NCBI GenBank assembly: GCA_004794655.1
Contig: SMMW01000001.1
Location: 4,709,001 to 4,773,000, forward strand
Direction: 5' to 3'
DNA from: Marisa cornuarietis
Taxonomy: Eukaryota; Mollusca; Gastropoda; Architaenioglossa; Ampullariidae
Length of the DNA: 64,000 bases
Below the pieces are notes generated by a model, which was not told where the DNA came from, did no database searches, and saw only the letters and a program-made list of their open reading frames with translations. Both the position numbers and the translations under genes were made by a program. Below, in pieces: positions 1-11,348 of this stretch; position 1 is the first letter of the stretch, and each line of letters begins with the position of its first letter.

Positions 1-759
1 TCCCCAAACGATTTTGTCCAATTTTAGGGCAGGGTCTGGCCTGAATACTATTTATGGGATATTTGATTACTCATTGATAAGTCTTAGTTATGCATTGCTT
101 ACAGGATGGCGAATGTCTGCACCAATCTCCAGCGAAAGTATTTAAGAAAGTACTGCAAGTACTTTACTCTTCTGTGATTTTGTTACCGCAGTGCATTAAC
201 GTAATTTGTTTTTAAAGCCAATTTTAATTAAAGCATCTTTTTGTATACTTATTTTATTACTTTAGTTTCATCATTTATGCATTCCTTTACGTGGAATTCT
301 TCACTGGAAAACTGACTCATACTTATTCTTACTAAAACAAAAGCGCTATGACACTCAAGTAAACGTTTACACAGCTAAGCCTCAGAGAACATGTAACTAT
401 GTGGGCGCAAGTGCTATAAAAAGGAGATAACTCTCCCAAACAGCCAAGTGCTATAAAACATGAGGACAAACAACAAACCTTTTACTGAATGACAACAAAA
501 GCGAATGCTTTGTAGCTGGCACTCCACGAAATCTTGCTTAGCTTCCTTCTAACTCGATATTATAAACATTTCTATTTTTTGCTCTTCTAAATGCTGGGTG
601 TCGACAACACTTTCTCGATTCGTCAGTTTATATAACATGCTGCTGTGATACCATAATCACCTTTGACACATAAATAAGCTAGATTCTAAAATATCTTCCA
701 ACCACTGCTTTCAGTAAACGTGTTTTTTCCTTGCTGGTCTACCCTACTCTAAAATCTTT

Positions 760-1030
760 TATTCCAGCGTGTTCAAAACACCGCCGCCCGTCACATTTTT
801 CACAAGAGTAGAACTAATGACATCATTCCTCACCACTTAAATTCTGCTGGCTCTCAACTAAACACAGTCCATATCAAGTCAACACAAAGTTACACGTTCA
901 TTTTATATCTACACACTGCCTCGCTCTCTGATCCTCTTCTTATCCTCTAAGACTTTGCAATCCTCAGACCAAAACTATTACTTCACATTCGCCAGAAGCC
1001 TACACTTTCTTCTTTAAAATGTCTCTTTGC
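760..1030 (+). mobile_element. CR1/L2-like LINE 3' fragment (relic)
   Basis: Broken plus-strand reading frames give the peptide QRVQNTAAR, followed by other C-terminal pieces of a CR1/L2-type LINE reverse transcriptase. Frameshifts and stops interrupt them. Matching fragments lie at the same place in units 2, 3 and 4, where a stretch like SSSDPLRLCNPRTRTVT is clearer. The insertion therefore predates the duplication of the units. Assignment to CR1/L2 rests on motif style only. Confidence 0.6.
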
Positions 1031-1706
1031 ACAGTCTTGTCCTCCTAATAATGTGACGGTGTGTGTAATATGATGAAGCCACTGTGTGTATGGGTGCGTG
1101 CGTTATTGGCACGAGCGGGTGAGGATTCTGATCGAGGAAAAGACAAAAATAAAAAGAAAATTAAATTTACAAAGTGCGCTGTTGCTCATCTGTGAACATG
1201 CGCAGTACAAATGCACAAATGCCTTGAATAATGCACGTGATATATGCATCCTGCCATGACTGTGTGACCACGCAATGCTGCGCGAGCACTTTCTAGAAAC
1301 TGTCGTGCTGTTAGGGCCTCTCTGATGGTGTGAATCCCAACATGTGCAGCGTAAGGATTGTCCAGGAACATCTCGGACTGTTTTTTACTGAGCACATGAG
1401 CACACGATCTGCTTAAATTAAAAATTTTATGTTTGCCTTCCGAGAATTTAAAAACGTGGAATTGCGCTCGATTTCTTAACATAAATCCCTACAATATTTA
1501 TCACAAAATTACCAGGATCTTCTTTGTTCTCATTCCAAAAATTTCAGTCGATAACTTTAGAAGAGTCCTGAGAAACGTTTTTCACCCTCGCGTCTGGTAA
1601 ATGAAATAAATACAATGTCATTTTATATACATGTATCTGCCACCAAAAGGCATTAATAGCTAAAACAAATTGCAGGCGCAACAAACATCTTAACGTAGGA
1701 GAAATG

Positions 1707-2840
1707 TTAAAAATCCTCGCCCTCGAAATTTTTACTGTGAATGTTACTGAAGCGGGTTGTGTCCTCGGTCTTAGAGGAAAACATGAACATTTTCAGTGCT
1801 CGAGGTCGTCCACAGAAGAAAGTTTTGAGCTCGTTTCTGAATCTAGAGCCGGTTAAGCAGTATAAGTAAAAGTTTATTCCGCTGTTAGCGTACCAGGCCA
1901 AGTTGGTCGCGGTGAATACCAAATCATCGATCCAAATTTGGACATTTAAGTAGGGAGAAACAATGAAGTAAATGCACACAGGCATTGAGAGAAGGAGGAA
2001 CACCAGCGACACTGTGATGAGAGTGACGGTGAGTGACGAGGCCTTTTTCTGGCGACTGTTGACCTGATCACAACCACCGGCGGTCATCACACGGGCCACC
2101 TGTACAGACTGAATCACATTCCGCAGTAATACGGTATTGCCAACGATTAAGATACTGAATGGAAAAATTGAGGACAGTGCTAAATCAATCCAGGGATATA
2201 TGATTTTATCATAATGATATTCGTGGTTCATAAAGCATATCTGTTGACTAGTGGAATTTGAAAAGGGGATCAATTCGTATGAGATGATTCTATACGCATT
2301 TAGTGCAATCGGTACGACGATTACAGTAGCTATGACGAGTCCAACCTTTCTATTTGTGCACGAAAGGCTCTTGTGATGAGGCCACACAACCGACATTACT
2401 CTCTGCATCGTCATGGAAACGACAAGCCAGGCTGAGATTATAGAACAACAATATACTAGAAACGGAAGTAGTTTGCAGAAGAAAACATAAATTGAATCGA
2501 CATCAATTCCGAAGTAATAACGCAGCCAGTCCCTTAAAAGCCCTGCATACAGTATCACGAGATCAGACACCGCCAGCGCTGTGAAGTACAACGACATAGA
2601 GTTTGACGACTGACCCTCGCTCATTCGCCTCATGATCAGGACGGTCATCACGTTACCGAAGGTGCCGAGAAGAATGATGACAGGTGAGAATAGCATCCAC
2701 ATAGTGATATCTGGAGCAAGGAAAAGAAACGATTCGGAAACTTCATACCCATCAGAAGAATACGAGTGAGAGTCGTCTGCTGCGAGGTCACTGGCGGTGC
2801 TGTTAACATTTTGTTTTAGTTCATTAGCCATTATCGACAT
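1707..2840 (-). CDS. Class A (rhodopsin-like) GPCR, receptor 1
   Basis: Intact single-exon seven-transmembrane receptor of 377 residues, expected in the plasma membrane and coupled to a G protein. TM1 is about 47-70 with the GN pair at 62-63, TM2 carries LAVSD at 89-93, and C122 and C202 are the likely TM3-ECL2 disulfide. The DRY position reads Q146-R-V. P227 marks TM5 and P287 marks TM6. TM7 has N323-F-Y-L-Y327 in place of NPxxY. Helix 8 follows, with C343 as a possible palmitoylation site. Sequons lie at N13 and N195. An in-frame TAG directly precedes ATG 2840; ATG 2831 (MANEL) matches the paralogues better and lies 170 bp below a TATA box. The style resembles invertebrate FMRFamide/peptide receptors, but the ligand is unknown. 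Chemosensory use is possible given the tandem expansion. Confidence 0.93.
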   Translation of the reverse strand: MSIMANELKQNVNSTASDLAADDSHSYSSDGYEVSESFLFLAPDITMWMLFSPVIILLGTFGNVMTVLIMRRMSEGQSSNSMSLYFTALAVSDLVILYAGLLRDWLRYYFGIDVDSIYVFFCKLLPFLVYCCSIISAWLVVSMTMQRVMSVVWPHHKSLSCTNRKVGLVIATVIVVPIALNAYRIISYELIPFSNSTSQQICFMNHEYHYDKIIYPWIDLALSSIFPFSILIVGNTVLLRNVIQSVQVARVMTAGGCDQVNSRQKKASSLTVTLITVSLVFLLLSMPVCIYFIVSPYLNVQIWIDDLVFTATNLAWYANSGINFYLYCLTGSRFRNELKTFFCGRPRALKMFMFSSKTEDTTRFSNIHSKNFEGEDF

Positions 2841-2848
2841 CTAGACAT
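2831..2848 (-). promoter_or_regulatory. Five-codon upstream ORF overlapping the receptor start (TAATG)
   Basis: ATG followed by four sense codons (peptide MSRCR) and TAA. The TAA shares its last A with the ATG of MANEL, making TAATG. The same arrangement occurs in receptors 2 and 3 with peptide MSRRR. TAATG overlaps are known to allow termination-coupled reinitiation in some eukaryotic transcripts; such a role here is inference. In this gene the ATG of MSIMANEL lies inside the uORF in another frame. Confidence 0.5.
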
Positions 2849-3000
2849 CTGATGACATCTGCTTTTTTGTCTCAGGACTCTGCTTCTTCGGAAATCGCAA
2901 TGAGGCTTCTTTGCCTCGTTCAATTTTAAACCTATCTAAAAATGTGTTATACACTACCGATAATACAAACAAGCCGGGTCTGTTAACAGTCAGAATTTAA

Positions 3001-3013
3001 GACTTTTATAGAC
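3001..3013 (-). promoter_or_regulatory. TATA box of receptor 1
   Basis: GTCTATAAAAGTC on the minus strand, 170 bp upstream of the MANEL start. An identical or near-identical motif lies 162-170 bp upstream of receptors 2 and 3 and of the plus-strand pseudogene. The flanking 100 bp are also well conserved, suggesting a retained core promoter. Confidence 0.6.
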
Positions 3014-3118
3014 CGTTGTGCTACTAAATGCGGAAAACTCTTGAAAATATGAAGAGGAATAAAATAACATTTTAATTATAACCGTCACTTTGTCCATCGA
3101 CAAAACGTAGAGAATATA

Positions 3119-3120
3119 GA

Positions 3121-3162
<42 letters not shown>

Positions 3163-3164
3163 TG
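3119..3164. repeat. Compound TG/AG microsatellite
   Basis: A (TG)n run passes directly into an (AG)n run. The same compound repeat lies at the matching place upstream of receptors 2 and 3 and, as (CT)n(CA)n, upstream of the plus-strand pseudogene. It was therefore part of the ancestral unit, although its length varies. Confidence 0.9.
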
Positions 3165-3770
3165 AGTGTTTGTGCGTGTATTTGCATGCGTGCGTCTGTG
3201 CATACGTGCGTGCTTGAGAATGTGTCAAGAGGTGATAAATTACAAGATTAATGCCTTCGTTTTGTTCTCACAGCTGAAGTTCTTCCACAACGTCTTTAAA
3301 TCTGTATTTCAACGTTTCATTTTCCACGCGGTTTTGTTCTACAAATATTCACAAAATACTCTAATTGATATTTAGACAGTTGCCTCAAAGAAAGTTGGTA
3401 GGTTAACGACGGTTTTATTAAGTAAATACGTTCGTAAATAGAGCCTTATTTTCTTTGATCTTTACAGTAAAATGTTGAAGAGGCTGTTGTACCGCGTGCT
3501 CACATCATCTTTTAAACGGAGAAGGGCGACATTAATTTCTTGAGAATTATGCCGGAAGCACATCCTCTTCTTCACATCACAGTTTTGGTTGTAGGACCAA
3601 ACTCTTATCGAAAAAGAATAATATCAAATAAACTCACAAGCCAGGGAAGCAGAGCATATCCACCGATATAGTATATACAGTTATAATATTTTCAAATATA
3701 ATATTTGCAAAATGCGTTCAAATTGTCATCATCCATAATGAGTCACAAGTCTAGAGTGGATTCGCGTATT

Positions 3771-4899
3771 GTGTTGATCTGGTGCTTTATGGTTTGTAGA
3801 ATCACTGCTGGAAGCTTCCGCAGAAAAGAATGATAGCAAAGAAGATAGATTACTGGTGTGAGTTTGTTGGGTTGTCTGTTCTTTTGTTTTTTGTTTGTTT
3901 GTTTTTTGCAAGTGCACCAAATCAACAATCAACAATGGCCACAAAAGGGCTGTATCATCTGTTCACAGATGATGTAGTGCACATCTAAAAAGTCAAAAGG
4001 AATCTGTGAATCATTTCTTTTTGAGGAAAAACCCTTTGATCCCAATCATGCAGTGAAGTGTGAAATGTTATTTTTCCTGTTTTTCTATTTCAGGAAGCTG
4101 AAGGGCAGTGCTCTAGCAAACGGTGGCACAAGGTATAGTACCTATTAAAATTGGAAAGATTGGTAATAAGTCCAACTGGTCTACAAGTAACATCGTGTGA
4201 CAGTCACAAACACATCATCAGTCGTATCTTTATCTAGCATAATGCTAAAAACAACTGACAGTGCGAAGGCACCATTGATGTGCGTGATCGAAACAGCTAA
4301 AAAAAAAAGAAGAATTGGGGTGATAAACATAACGAGCTTAAACGGGAACACGTGCGAGTATCAGTAAGTAAATAGAAAATTTTGCATGCAGCTAAATGAG
4401 GAAGAAATAAGTTTTTACATTGATAAACATGTTTCAAACTATAATTATATTTTTAATTGTAAAAAATCCTTATCAGCAGTCAGTTGTAACTATTGTTGCC
4501 CATTAAAGTTTGATCTGATTGACTTACCAGTCTGTTGAATGAATTCAGTTTGGACCATTTGATTATTTTTTAATTTTATTCGAAGCTTCTAAATAATGTT
4601 CGAATCTGTAGGGCTGTATTCCAAATTTAGCTGTTTCATTTTTTGAGCAAAAAAATCGCTTTTTGAACACAACAACCTGAGCGATGTTTCTTCATTTGAT
4701 TTGAAGACATCCACACTGGCTGTTAAAAATACTCAGGGCGCGTAAGAGCTCTTGAGTATAGGAGAGTAATATTTCCCGCCTTCCTAGTTGCAGGGGAGAA
4801 TGCCGATGCTTGAAGGCTTATATCTTTAAAATTATGCATAATTATGCATTCATATTTTGGGAATTATTATTTTTAAAAGGAACTTAACCTGATCATAAA
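3771..4899. other. No gene recognised
   Basis: AT-rich unique DNA with only short, unsupported reading frames. A stretch near 4090-4160 resembles 14055-14130, so part of it is an old duplicate of the DNA beyond unit 2. Confidence 0.6.
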
Positions 4900-5290
4900 A
4901 ACATAATGTGCTCGGTTTGTCCTTTAACGTGTTTTCGGTTGCTTCTGCCATCTATGTAATTACTAGCCCTTTGTGATGTCCGCATCCAGTAAAAGTCAAT
5001 ACATGCTGTGTATTCTTCCTTTTGTTTTTGAGAGAGACATTCTCAGCTGTGCATCGTACTGCAAACAAAACTAAAATATTGATGTAGAATTCTATTAGCG
5101 TCTTATAGGTTCACGTTGTCTACACGCTTTTAAAAAGAAAACTTTGTTACTTTTGTTTTTGTAGACACAGTAACCAAGTTATTATCGACATAATTAGAGA
5201 AGTCCAAGTACTTTTTGCTTCTGCAACGGAACAATGTTTCCGTAAGTAATGTCAATCGCCAAGAATGCGAATCTTGGCTTAGTTTTTTAC
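4900..5290. repeat. Spacer block, copy 0 (short)
   Basis: Similar over several hundred bases to 16620-16840 joined to 20205-20350, and to 55080-55460. Shared landmarks are a block ending in ATCGTACTGCAAAC and the following GTAACCAAG with an AATGTTTC motif. This is the most diverged spacer copy and lacks the LINE found at 16841. Confidence 0.65.
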
Positions 5291-5299
5291 CCCCCATAA

Positions 5300-5690
5300 T
5301 TTAGGTTTCTGGGCCCATGGAGGAAAGGATTGAACTCCTACTACACACATCAATATAATCTTGCAGGGAACAATATGTACAACAATCACACATCAGTCGT
5401 TTACAATTTCCACAACATAGCTCACGATCACTGCTCTTCCCCGAAAAAAACGACTTAACAAAGTGTTGTTTAACGTGTGACAATGAAGATTTATCAAGCA
5501 TATAAATGATACAAATATATGCAAGCAACTCGAGGAGGTTCCAGTACTATCGGGTTTCATTCGTACTTTCAGCTTTGCAGTGCTGTTTATTCCCTTTAAA
5601 ACTAGCTTTCGATGTCACAAACATATATGCACACCATTTTCGCTCTGACAGGTGGTGTTCTCGTACTGCCAACCTCTTCTGCGGACCTAC
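5300..5690 (-). mobile_element. Relic LTR related to the element at 43726-50439
   Basis: Scattered blocks run in the same order and orientation as in the complete LTRs: a run like ACAATCACACATCAGTCG, then CTCACGA followed by CTGCTCTTCCCCGAA, then CTCGAGGAGG with CAGTACTATC, then CAGTGCTGTT and GACAGGTGGT. The LTR at 43726 has close versions of each. No second LTR or coding remnant is seen nearby, so it is a solo or fragmentary copy, much older than the complete element. Confidence 0.6.
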
Positions 5691-5699
5691 ACATTGAGA

Positions 5700-8252
5700 A
5701 TCAATGCTTGTGGTGAGGAGAGGAGTAGGTCTCCAGCGGACAGTAACTGCAGGCCGATAAGACTCCTTTTATTGCCCGTCTGACTGTCCGTCACTTCCCC
5801 ACGCAATCCACCACCACAACAACGAGCTTAATTAACAGATTAAACATACAGCGGTGTGATCTCCCGTGTAATTCGTCTGTGAGAAAGTACATACTTTACT
5901 CACTTAGATCAATCTTTGACTCTTTAACATTCAGAACAGTCAAAACTAAGATTTATAACAAATCCATTCGGGAAAGATGACATTACAGACATAGAGAGCG
6001 ACTTTGGTGAATCTTATCGTTAGAGGAAGACTTTTCAGAAAACAGTGATCTTAGCTGTAAATGTACCACTTTCTTAGTTCATCCTTTGAACGTAGGAGGG
6101 GAGGAGGTATTACTTTATTCGCTATTCTGTTGTTTTTCTGTGAGTCTCCACGCTAATTGAATGACCCCTTTCTTCCAATGCCTTTTGTTTTTGCTAAAAG
6201 AGTAAGTTATGAAAAAGATACAAAGAGTAAATGCTTTTTGTGGTTTGAAATGGTGTGGCTTGATGGGCCTTCTTTTTCAAAATATAAAGACGAATCCGGA
6301 AATTTACAACATCAAAACTCAGATAAAACACAAATATCAACACAAAAAATAATAAGCTCTGTAGTGGACTGTTAGTCTGTTATTGCTATTTTACAAACAT
6401 GGTTGCCACGTTTAACAGTAACATGCAATCGAAATTTAACTTGTATTCGATGAAAATCTGTAAGCATGTTGCTCACTCTAATGTTGACACAGCAGAGGTA
6501 AACATTTCTTCTTATTATTTACATGGTTAAGCAAGGAAAAGTGAAACCATAATCATATTTTCACAAATTAAAAAACTGTAATGTCAATATATTGGAGACA
6601 CTTATGTCAAAACCTCACAATAAATTTAAATATAGTCTCACTATAAATATAAATATGCTAAGAACTAGCATGACACCTTTTAATCTCAGATTCCTTTACA
6701 CACACGCTCAAATGCAAACGGCTTGGAGCACGCGCACGCACACACACACATGCACACACACATACACACACTCACGCACACACAAACACACAAACACACA
6801 CATATGCCAGAATTATGGTTGCGCGTCGCTGCCCGGTTTATTTGTTTGTGGTGTTGATTTAAATGGAAAGATGAATCGTCAGTCAGAAAGGTAACCTTCG
6901 ACATTTTCAGACAGTCTGTAGAACAAATACTCGCTTGTTTGTAAATTGAAACCCCTCAGGCAGAGCCGGTGATGATTGATATCACTTAATTACAGGCTTA
7001 CAGTCATCAAGAGAAGCTAAAAGCTTGATGCGCGATTCCGTCTACTTGTAAATTACCAAAGAAAATTAAAAGAAGCTCAGTTTCTCTCGTCAGTATCTGT
7101 TGCACCCTACAAACAATGTCTTGATTATCAAACAAAGATCAGACTACCAGTAAACCCGCTTTTTATATCAAACACAACCAAATCAAATGCGGCCTACATC
7201 GTCATGAACTCAATGACTGGCGAGAAGTAGTCCACTGGAAAGCAGAAGATAATATGTAGTAACAGTCAAAATTAATCAATTTTCTCGTCGTCGCCCGTCA
7301 GTCTGAACGAAAGACTGTGTGTGGCTCCCAGTGAGTCAGTGATTGTCAGTAGAAGGCCGACAAAAATCCTCAGCGATGAATATAAAATGTTTGTCTCTAT
7401 TCAATGTTTGGGCTACTTCATTTTGCTGCACGCCCATGGAAAGAAATTTAATTAATTATTTAATTAGTTTTGTATGTATTAATTTACATACGAGAAATTT
7501 CTAAGTAGGAGAAGAACAAAGTTCAACGGAGATTTACTTAAAATGTCTAACGCTTACTCTACTTCAGATAAGAAATGAACATTAGGATTGTGTTTTTTCC
7601 GGGATTATTCTACATCCTTTTGAACTGCAATGTTTCTTATTGATATTACTTTCATAGATATGTCACTTGCATGAATCTTATAAATAGAGGTAATATTCAT
7701 TAAGGTTTCAAGCATCTTTTTAGAGAGTAGCTTCATACATTCTTGAATTCCAATAAAACCTCTGTCATACAATTTACTGAACATGCTTGTCAAATAAACC
7801 TCATCTAATCTTTTGGCGAAACAAGTTTTTATAAAAAGATTTTATTTCTCATGTTGGCCCTGAGCTCTTGACATCTCTAAACTATTACTATTTAACTAGG
7901 TGTGTTAATAACTGGTTCACAAATATTTATAAAGACTTAACTTTAATTGTGTAGCAAGGTAAAACTAACCAAAACCCACCACGTGACAAGCATACAATAA
8001 TATAGAATAAGTCAAAGTCTCATGTACATCGGTAGAAAGGGAAAGTTTTCTACGTGTGCGTAGGAATGAAAATATTGCTCAGTATGTTCTTTAATTTACC
8101 ATTTAAATGCATTTCCATACAGATCAACATTTACGAAGCTTTTCTACAACATTTTGCCTGCTTCTGACTCTTTATTTGCATGACAAAAATTAAATTTACA
8201 GCTGTTTTAATAGCCAATAAGCCTATAGTTTCAAGTATTATGCTGGATAATA
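5700..8252. other. No gene recognised; CA-rich tract inside
   Basis: AT-rich unique DNA. The reading frames are short and lack recognisable domains. A CA-rich microsatellite tract spans about 6736-6805, and the 100-codon frame across it is an artefact of the repeat. Confidence 0.6.
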
Positions 8253-9509
8253 TTTAGACTCAATTTAAAATTACACACGACCCGTCATTATATCGGTGAA
8301 AATACTGATGGAAGACTATGTTTCCTTACATTCCAGACAAAGTACTTCAATCAAAAGCTTCCTTTCGTTTGCTCTTCACAATTCTATACGTTTTACTCCT
8401 CCTAAAGTCATGTGACTAAAAGTCTTACACATATAACACAAAATCACAAATATCAGTCCTACATATTACATCGTCTTCGAAGACTACTAAAAAAAATTCT
8501 GATGTAATCCGATGTTAAAAAAGCAATAAAGCAACAACAACAACAACAAAAAGTAAGATATGACTTTCATCAGATATCTCAAAGGCAGTTCAGTAACGGC
8601 ACACAACTCCACGATTACTGCTACCCTAACCTTTTCTTTGTAAATTGATCGTATCCGAGCCGAGCCTCTAGTAGGAACAACGAACATTCAATGTAGCGTA
8701 AATGTTTCAAGAGGTAGGTATCTTCCGACTTACTTTGAGTTCAGACCGACAATTTATTTTACATCCGTAAGACTTGCACAACTGGGTTGTGGGAAACACA
8801 CAAATTTCGTGGTTTTGCGACCTATAATGCAGCCATGGACGGTAGTAGTAATTTCTTATTGCTTTATTCAAAGTGTGCTTACCCATTGTCCGTACTGAAA
8901 ATTTTCCGGGTCTTTGTCTTGTCTCCAAAAGAGCGGGAATCTGGTTGTGGACATTTCCATTGGCCCGACGTTCCTTTGCATTTGAACGGCGAATGACTGC
9001 TCTGTCAGCTGTTTTGTATGACGACACAGGTTTTCAAAAGGCTGACTGAGATGATATGTGCCAAAAACACTCTGATTTTGCGCGCAGCAAGAATATAAAC
9101 AAATTATTGTTACGTGACAAAATCTACATAAAGCCACTTCGAAGGCTGATAGAGAACATAAGTTAAATATGCCATAATCGTAAAATGGTTAACAAATAAG
9201 GACTTTGTCCAATTTTAGGGCAATGTCTGGCCTAAATGCTCTTTATGGTATCTTTGTCTTAGTTATGTATTGCTGACAGGACTCGGTCATATCAGATGGC
9301 CAATATCGGCACCAGTCTCCAGCGAAAGTATTTGTTTAAAAAAGTACTGTAAGTACTTTACTCTTTTGTTAGTTGTTTACCACAATGCATTAATATAATT
9401 CGTTTTTAAATCAAACTTTATTAAAGCATCTTTTAGTTTACTTATTTTATAGCTTTAGTGTCATCATTTATGACTGAAATGCTGCACCATATAACTGTTT
9501 TATTATTAT

Positions 9510-9542
<33 letters not shown>

Positions 9543-9603
9543 TTAAAAGCAAAAGTACTATAAGAATTGTACCCTTGTGCTAATTTGTTACCGTAATGCA
9601 ATA

Positions 9604-9935
9604 TGTCACGTACCAGTCCGTGTGTCACGGACCAGGCTGTGCCATAGTTTTTTTTTCAGACTATTTTAACCCCTTAACGACTTAGGGTTTACACATGTGG
9701 ATAGAGTGTGCGCGGGACTGAACGTGATCGGTATAGAAGTAAGGGTTAAGTTTGGTGAACACAGTTCAGCAGTGAAGTTGGGCGGGAAAGAAATCTCAGG
9801 CCCAGGATACTAGGGAGAGGGGGTAAGACGTGGCGGAGTCACGCGAGCGAGGGAGAGAGATTGAAGGATAGAAAGCAGGAGGGTGTCGATCGACGCTGGA
9901 TGCGGCGCGATACGGATTCTGTGTGAAAAACACAA
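9604..9935. other. Unassigned GC-richer insertion in unit 2
   Basis: About 330 bp without a counterpart in units 3 or 4, beginning near GTCACGTACC and GTCACGGACC, which form a short imperfect direct repeat. It is richer in G and C than its flanks and has no long frame. The TGTCACG-like start would suit an LTR fragment, but no target duplication or partner end was found. Confidence 0.35.
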
Positions 9936-10284
9936 GTGCGATACAAAGGAGAGAACTGTCTTGAATGACTACCTGCTATGAAAATATGCAACATGGGAAT
10001 AAACAACAAACCTGTTACTTAATGATGACAAGACCCAATGCTTAGTAGAATCTTGCTTAGATTCCAACTCGATATTATAAACATTTCTATTTCTTACTCT
10101 TCTCAAACATGGGTGTCGACAATATTCTCTATATTCATCAGTTTATATCAAATGCTGCTGTCATACCATCATAATCTCTGACACATTAGCTAGATCCTAA
10201 AATATCTTCCTACCGATGCTATCAATACGTTTATTTCCTTTAACTATTCTTGCTGGTTTTCCTTACTCTACCATCTTTTTTTCC

Positions 10285-10605
10285 AGCGTGTCCAAAACAC
10301 CGCCGCCCGTCACATTTTCCACAAGAGTAAAAGTAATGACACCATTGCTCACCACGTGCATTCTGCTGGCTCTCAACTAATCACAGTCCACATCAGGTCA
10401 ACACAAAGTTACACGTGTCTAAAATGCCCTGCGCCTTGCTTTTTGTCAACTTATTTTATATCTACACACCACCTCGCGCTTTCTCTCTCTGCTCCTCTTC
10501 TGATCCCCTGAGACTTTGCAATCCTCGGACTAGAACTGTTACTTCACATTCGCCAGAAGCCTACACTTTTTTCTTAAAAATGTCTCTTTTTTGTCTTCCT
10601 GCATA
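10285..10605 (+). mobile_element. CR1/L2-like LINE 3' fragment (relic)
   Basis: Same relic as in unit 1. The last part reads SSSDPLRLCNPRTRTVTSH, typical of the region just before the C-terminal WNSLP block of CR1/L2 LINE proteins. Frames are shifted at least once, near the run of T at 10270. Confidence 0.65.
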
Positions 10606-11348
10606 GCTTGACGGTGTGTGTATTATGATGAGGCTACTGTATGTATGGGTGCGTGCGTTATTGGCACGAGCGGGTGAGGTTTCCTATCGCAAGGAAAGAC
10701 AAATAAAATTAAAATTAAATAGAACGCTATTGCTCATCTGTGAACACGCGCAGTGACATCCACACCCTCGCATGTAAACTTTGTCCTGCAACTAAAGTCA
10801 CTCGAATTATTTTTATCCACCAGCCTCTTTCAAATTTTTACTAGGTTAAATAAATTTGTAGAATTGGTCGTGCGGTAGGGACTAGCTAATGGTGTGAATC
10901 GCAACATGTGCAGCCTAAGGTTTTTCCAGAAAAATCTTGGACTGTGTTTTACTGAGCACACGATCAAATTAAACATTTTCTTCTTTGACTTTCAAATCCG
11001 TACGATATTTATCACAAAATTACACCGATGTTCTTTATTCTCATTGAAAAAGATAATTTCAGTCCAGCTTTTAAGGGGAGTCCTGAGAAATGTTTTTCAT
11101 CCTCACGTCTGGTAAATAAAAAATAAAAAATAAATAAATAAAAAAGTCATTACACTAGAAAACATTACTGAGCTGTTAATTATTATTATTTTTAAATTAC
11201 TTCAGGACTCCGCTTAAAACATAATACATATCACCAAAAGGTAAAAGTAATATAAACTCAATATGACTATACATACATATGCACTCAAAAATCATCGATT
11301 GCAAAATAGAATTGCAAGGGCGACAAATCTCTTAATGAGGGAGAAATG

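Larger units (their letters stand above)
1..3770 (-). repeat. GPCR tandem unit 1
   Basis: First visible copy of a receptor-bearing tandem unit; the left edge is cut by the window. From left to right it holds 3' flanking DNA, an old LINE fragment, the receptor, and its 5' flank with TATA box and TG/AG microsatellite. The same order recurs in units 2 and 3 and, as far as visible, unit 4. The right edge is near 3770, where similarity to the end of unit 2 (about 13480) stops. The foldback element of units 3 and 4 is absent here. Confidence 0.8.

Noticed and set aside
1186..1482. 98-codon minus-strand frame downstream of receptor 1
   Set aside because: The matching DNA of units 2-4 does not keep it open, and it has no recognisable domain.
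6592..6904. Frames of 72-100 codons over the CA tract
   Set aside because: Low-complexity translation of a microsatellite on both strands.
8868..9137. 89-codon frame in unit 2 containing EMSTTRFPLFWRQDKDPE
   Set aside because: Units 3 and 4 keep only a shortened, altered version, and no family is recognised.
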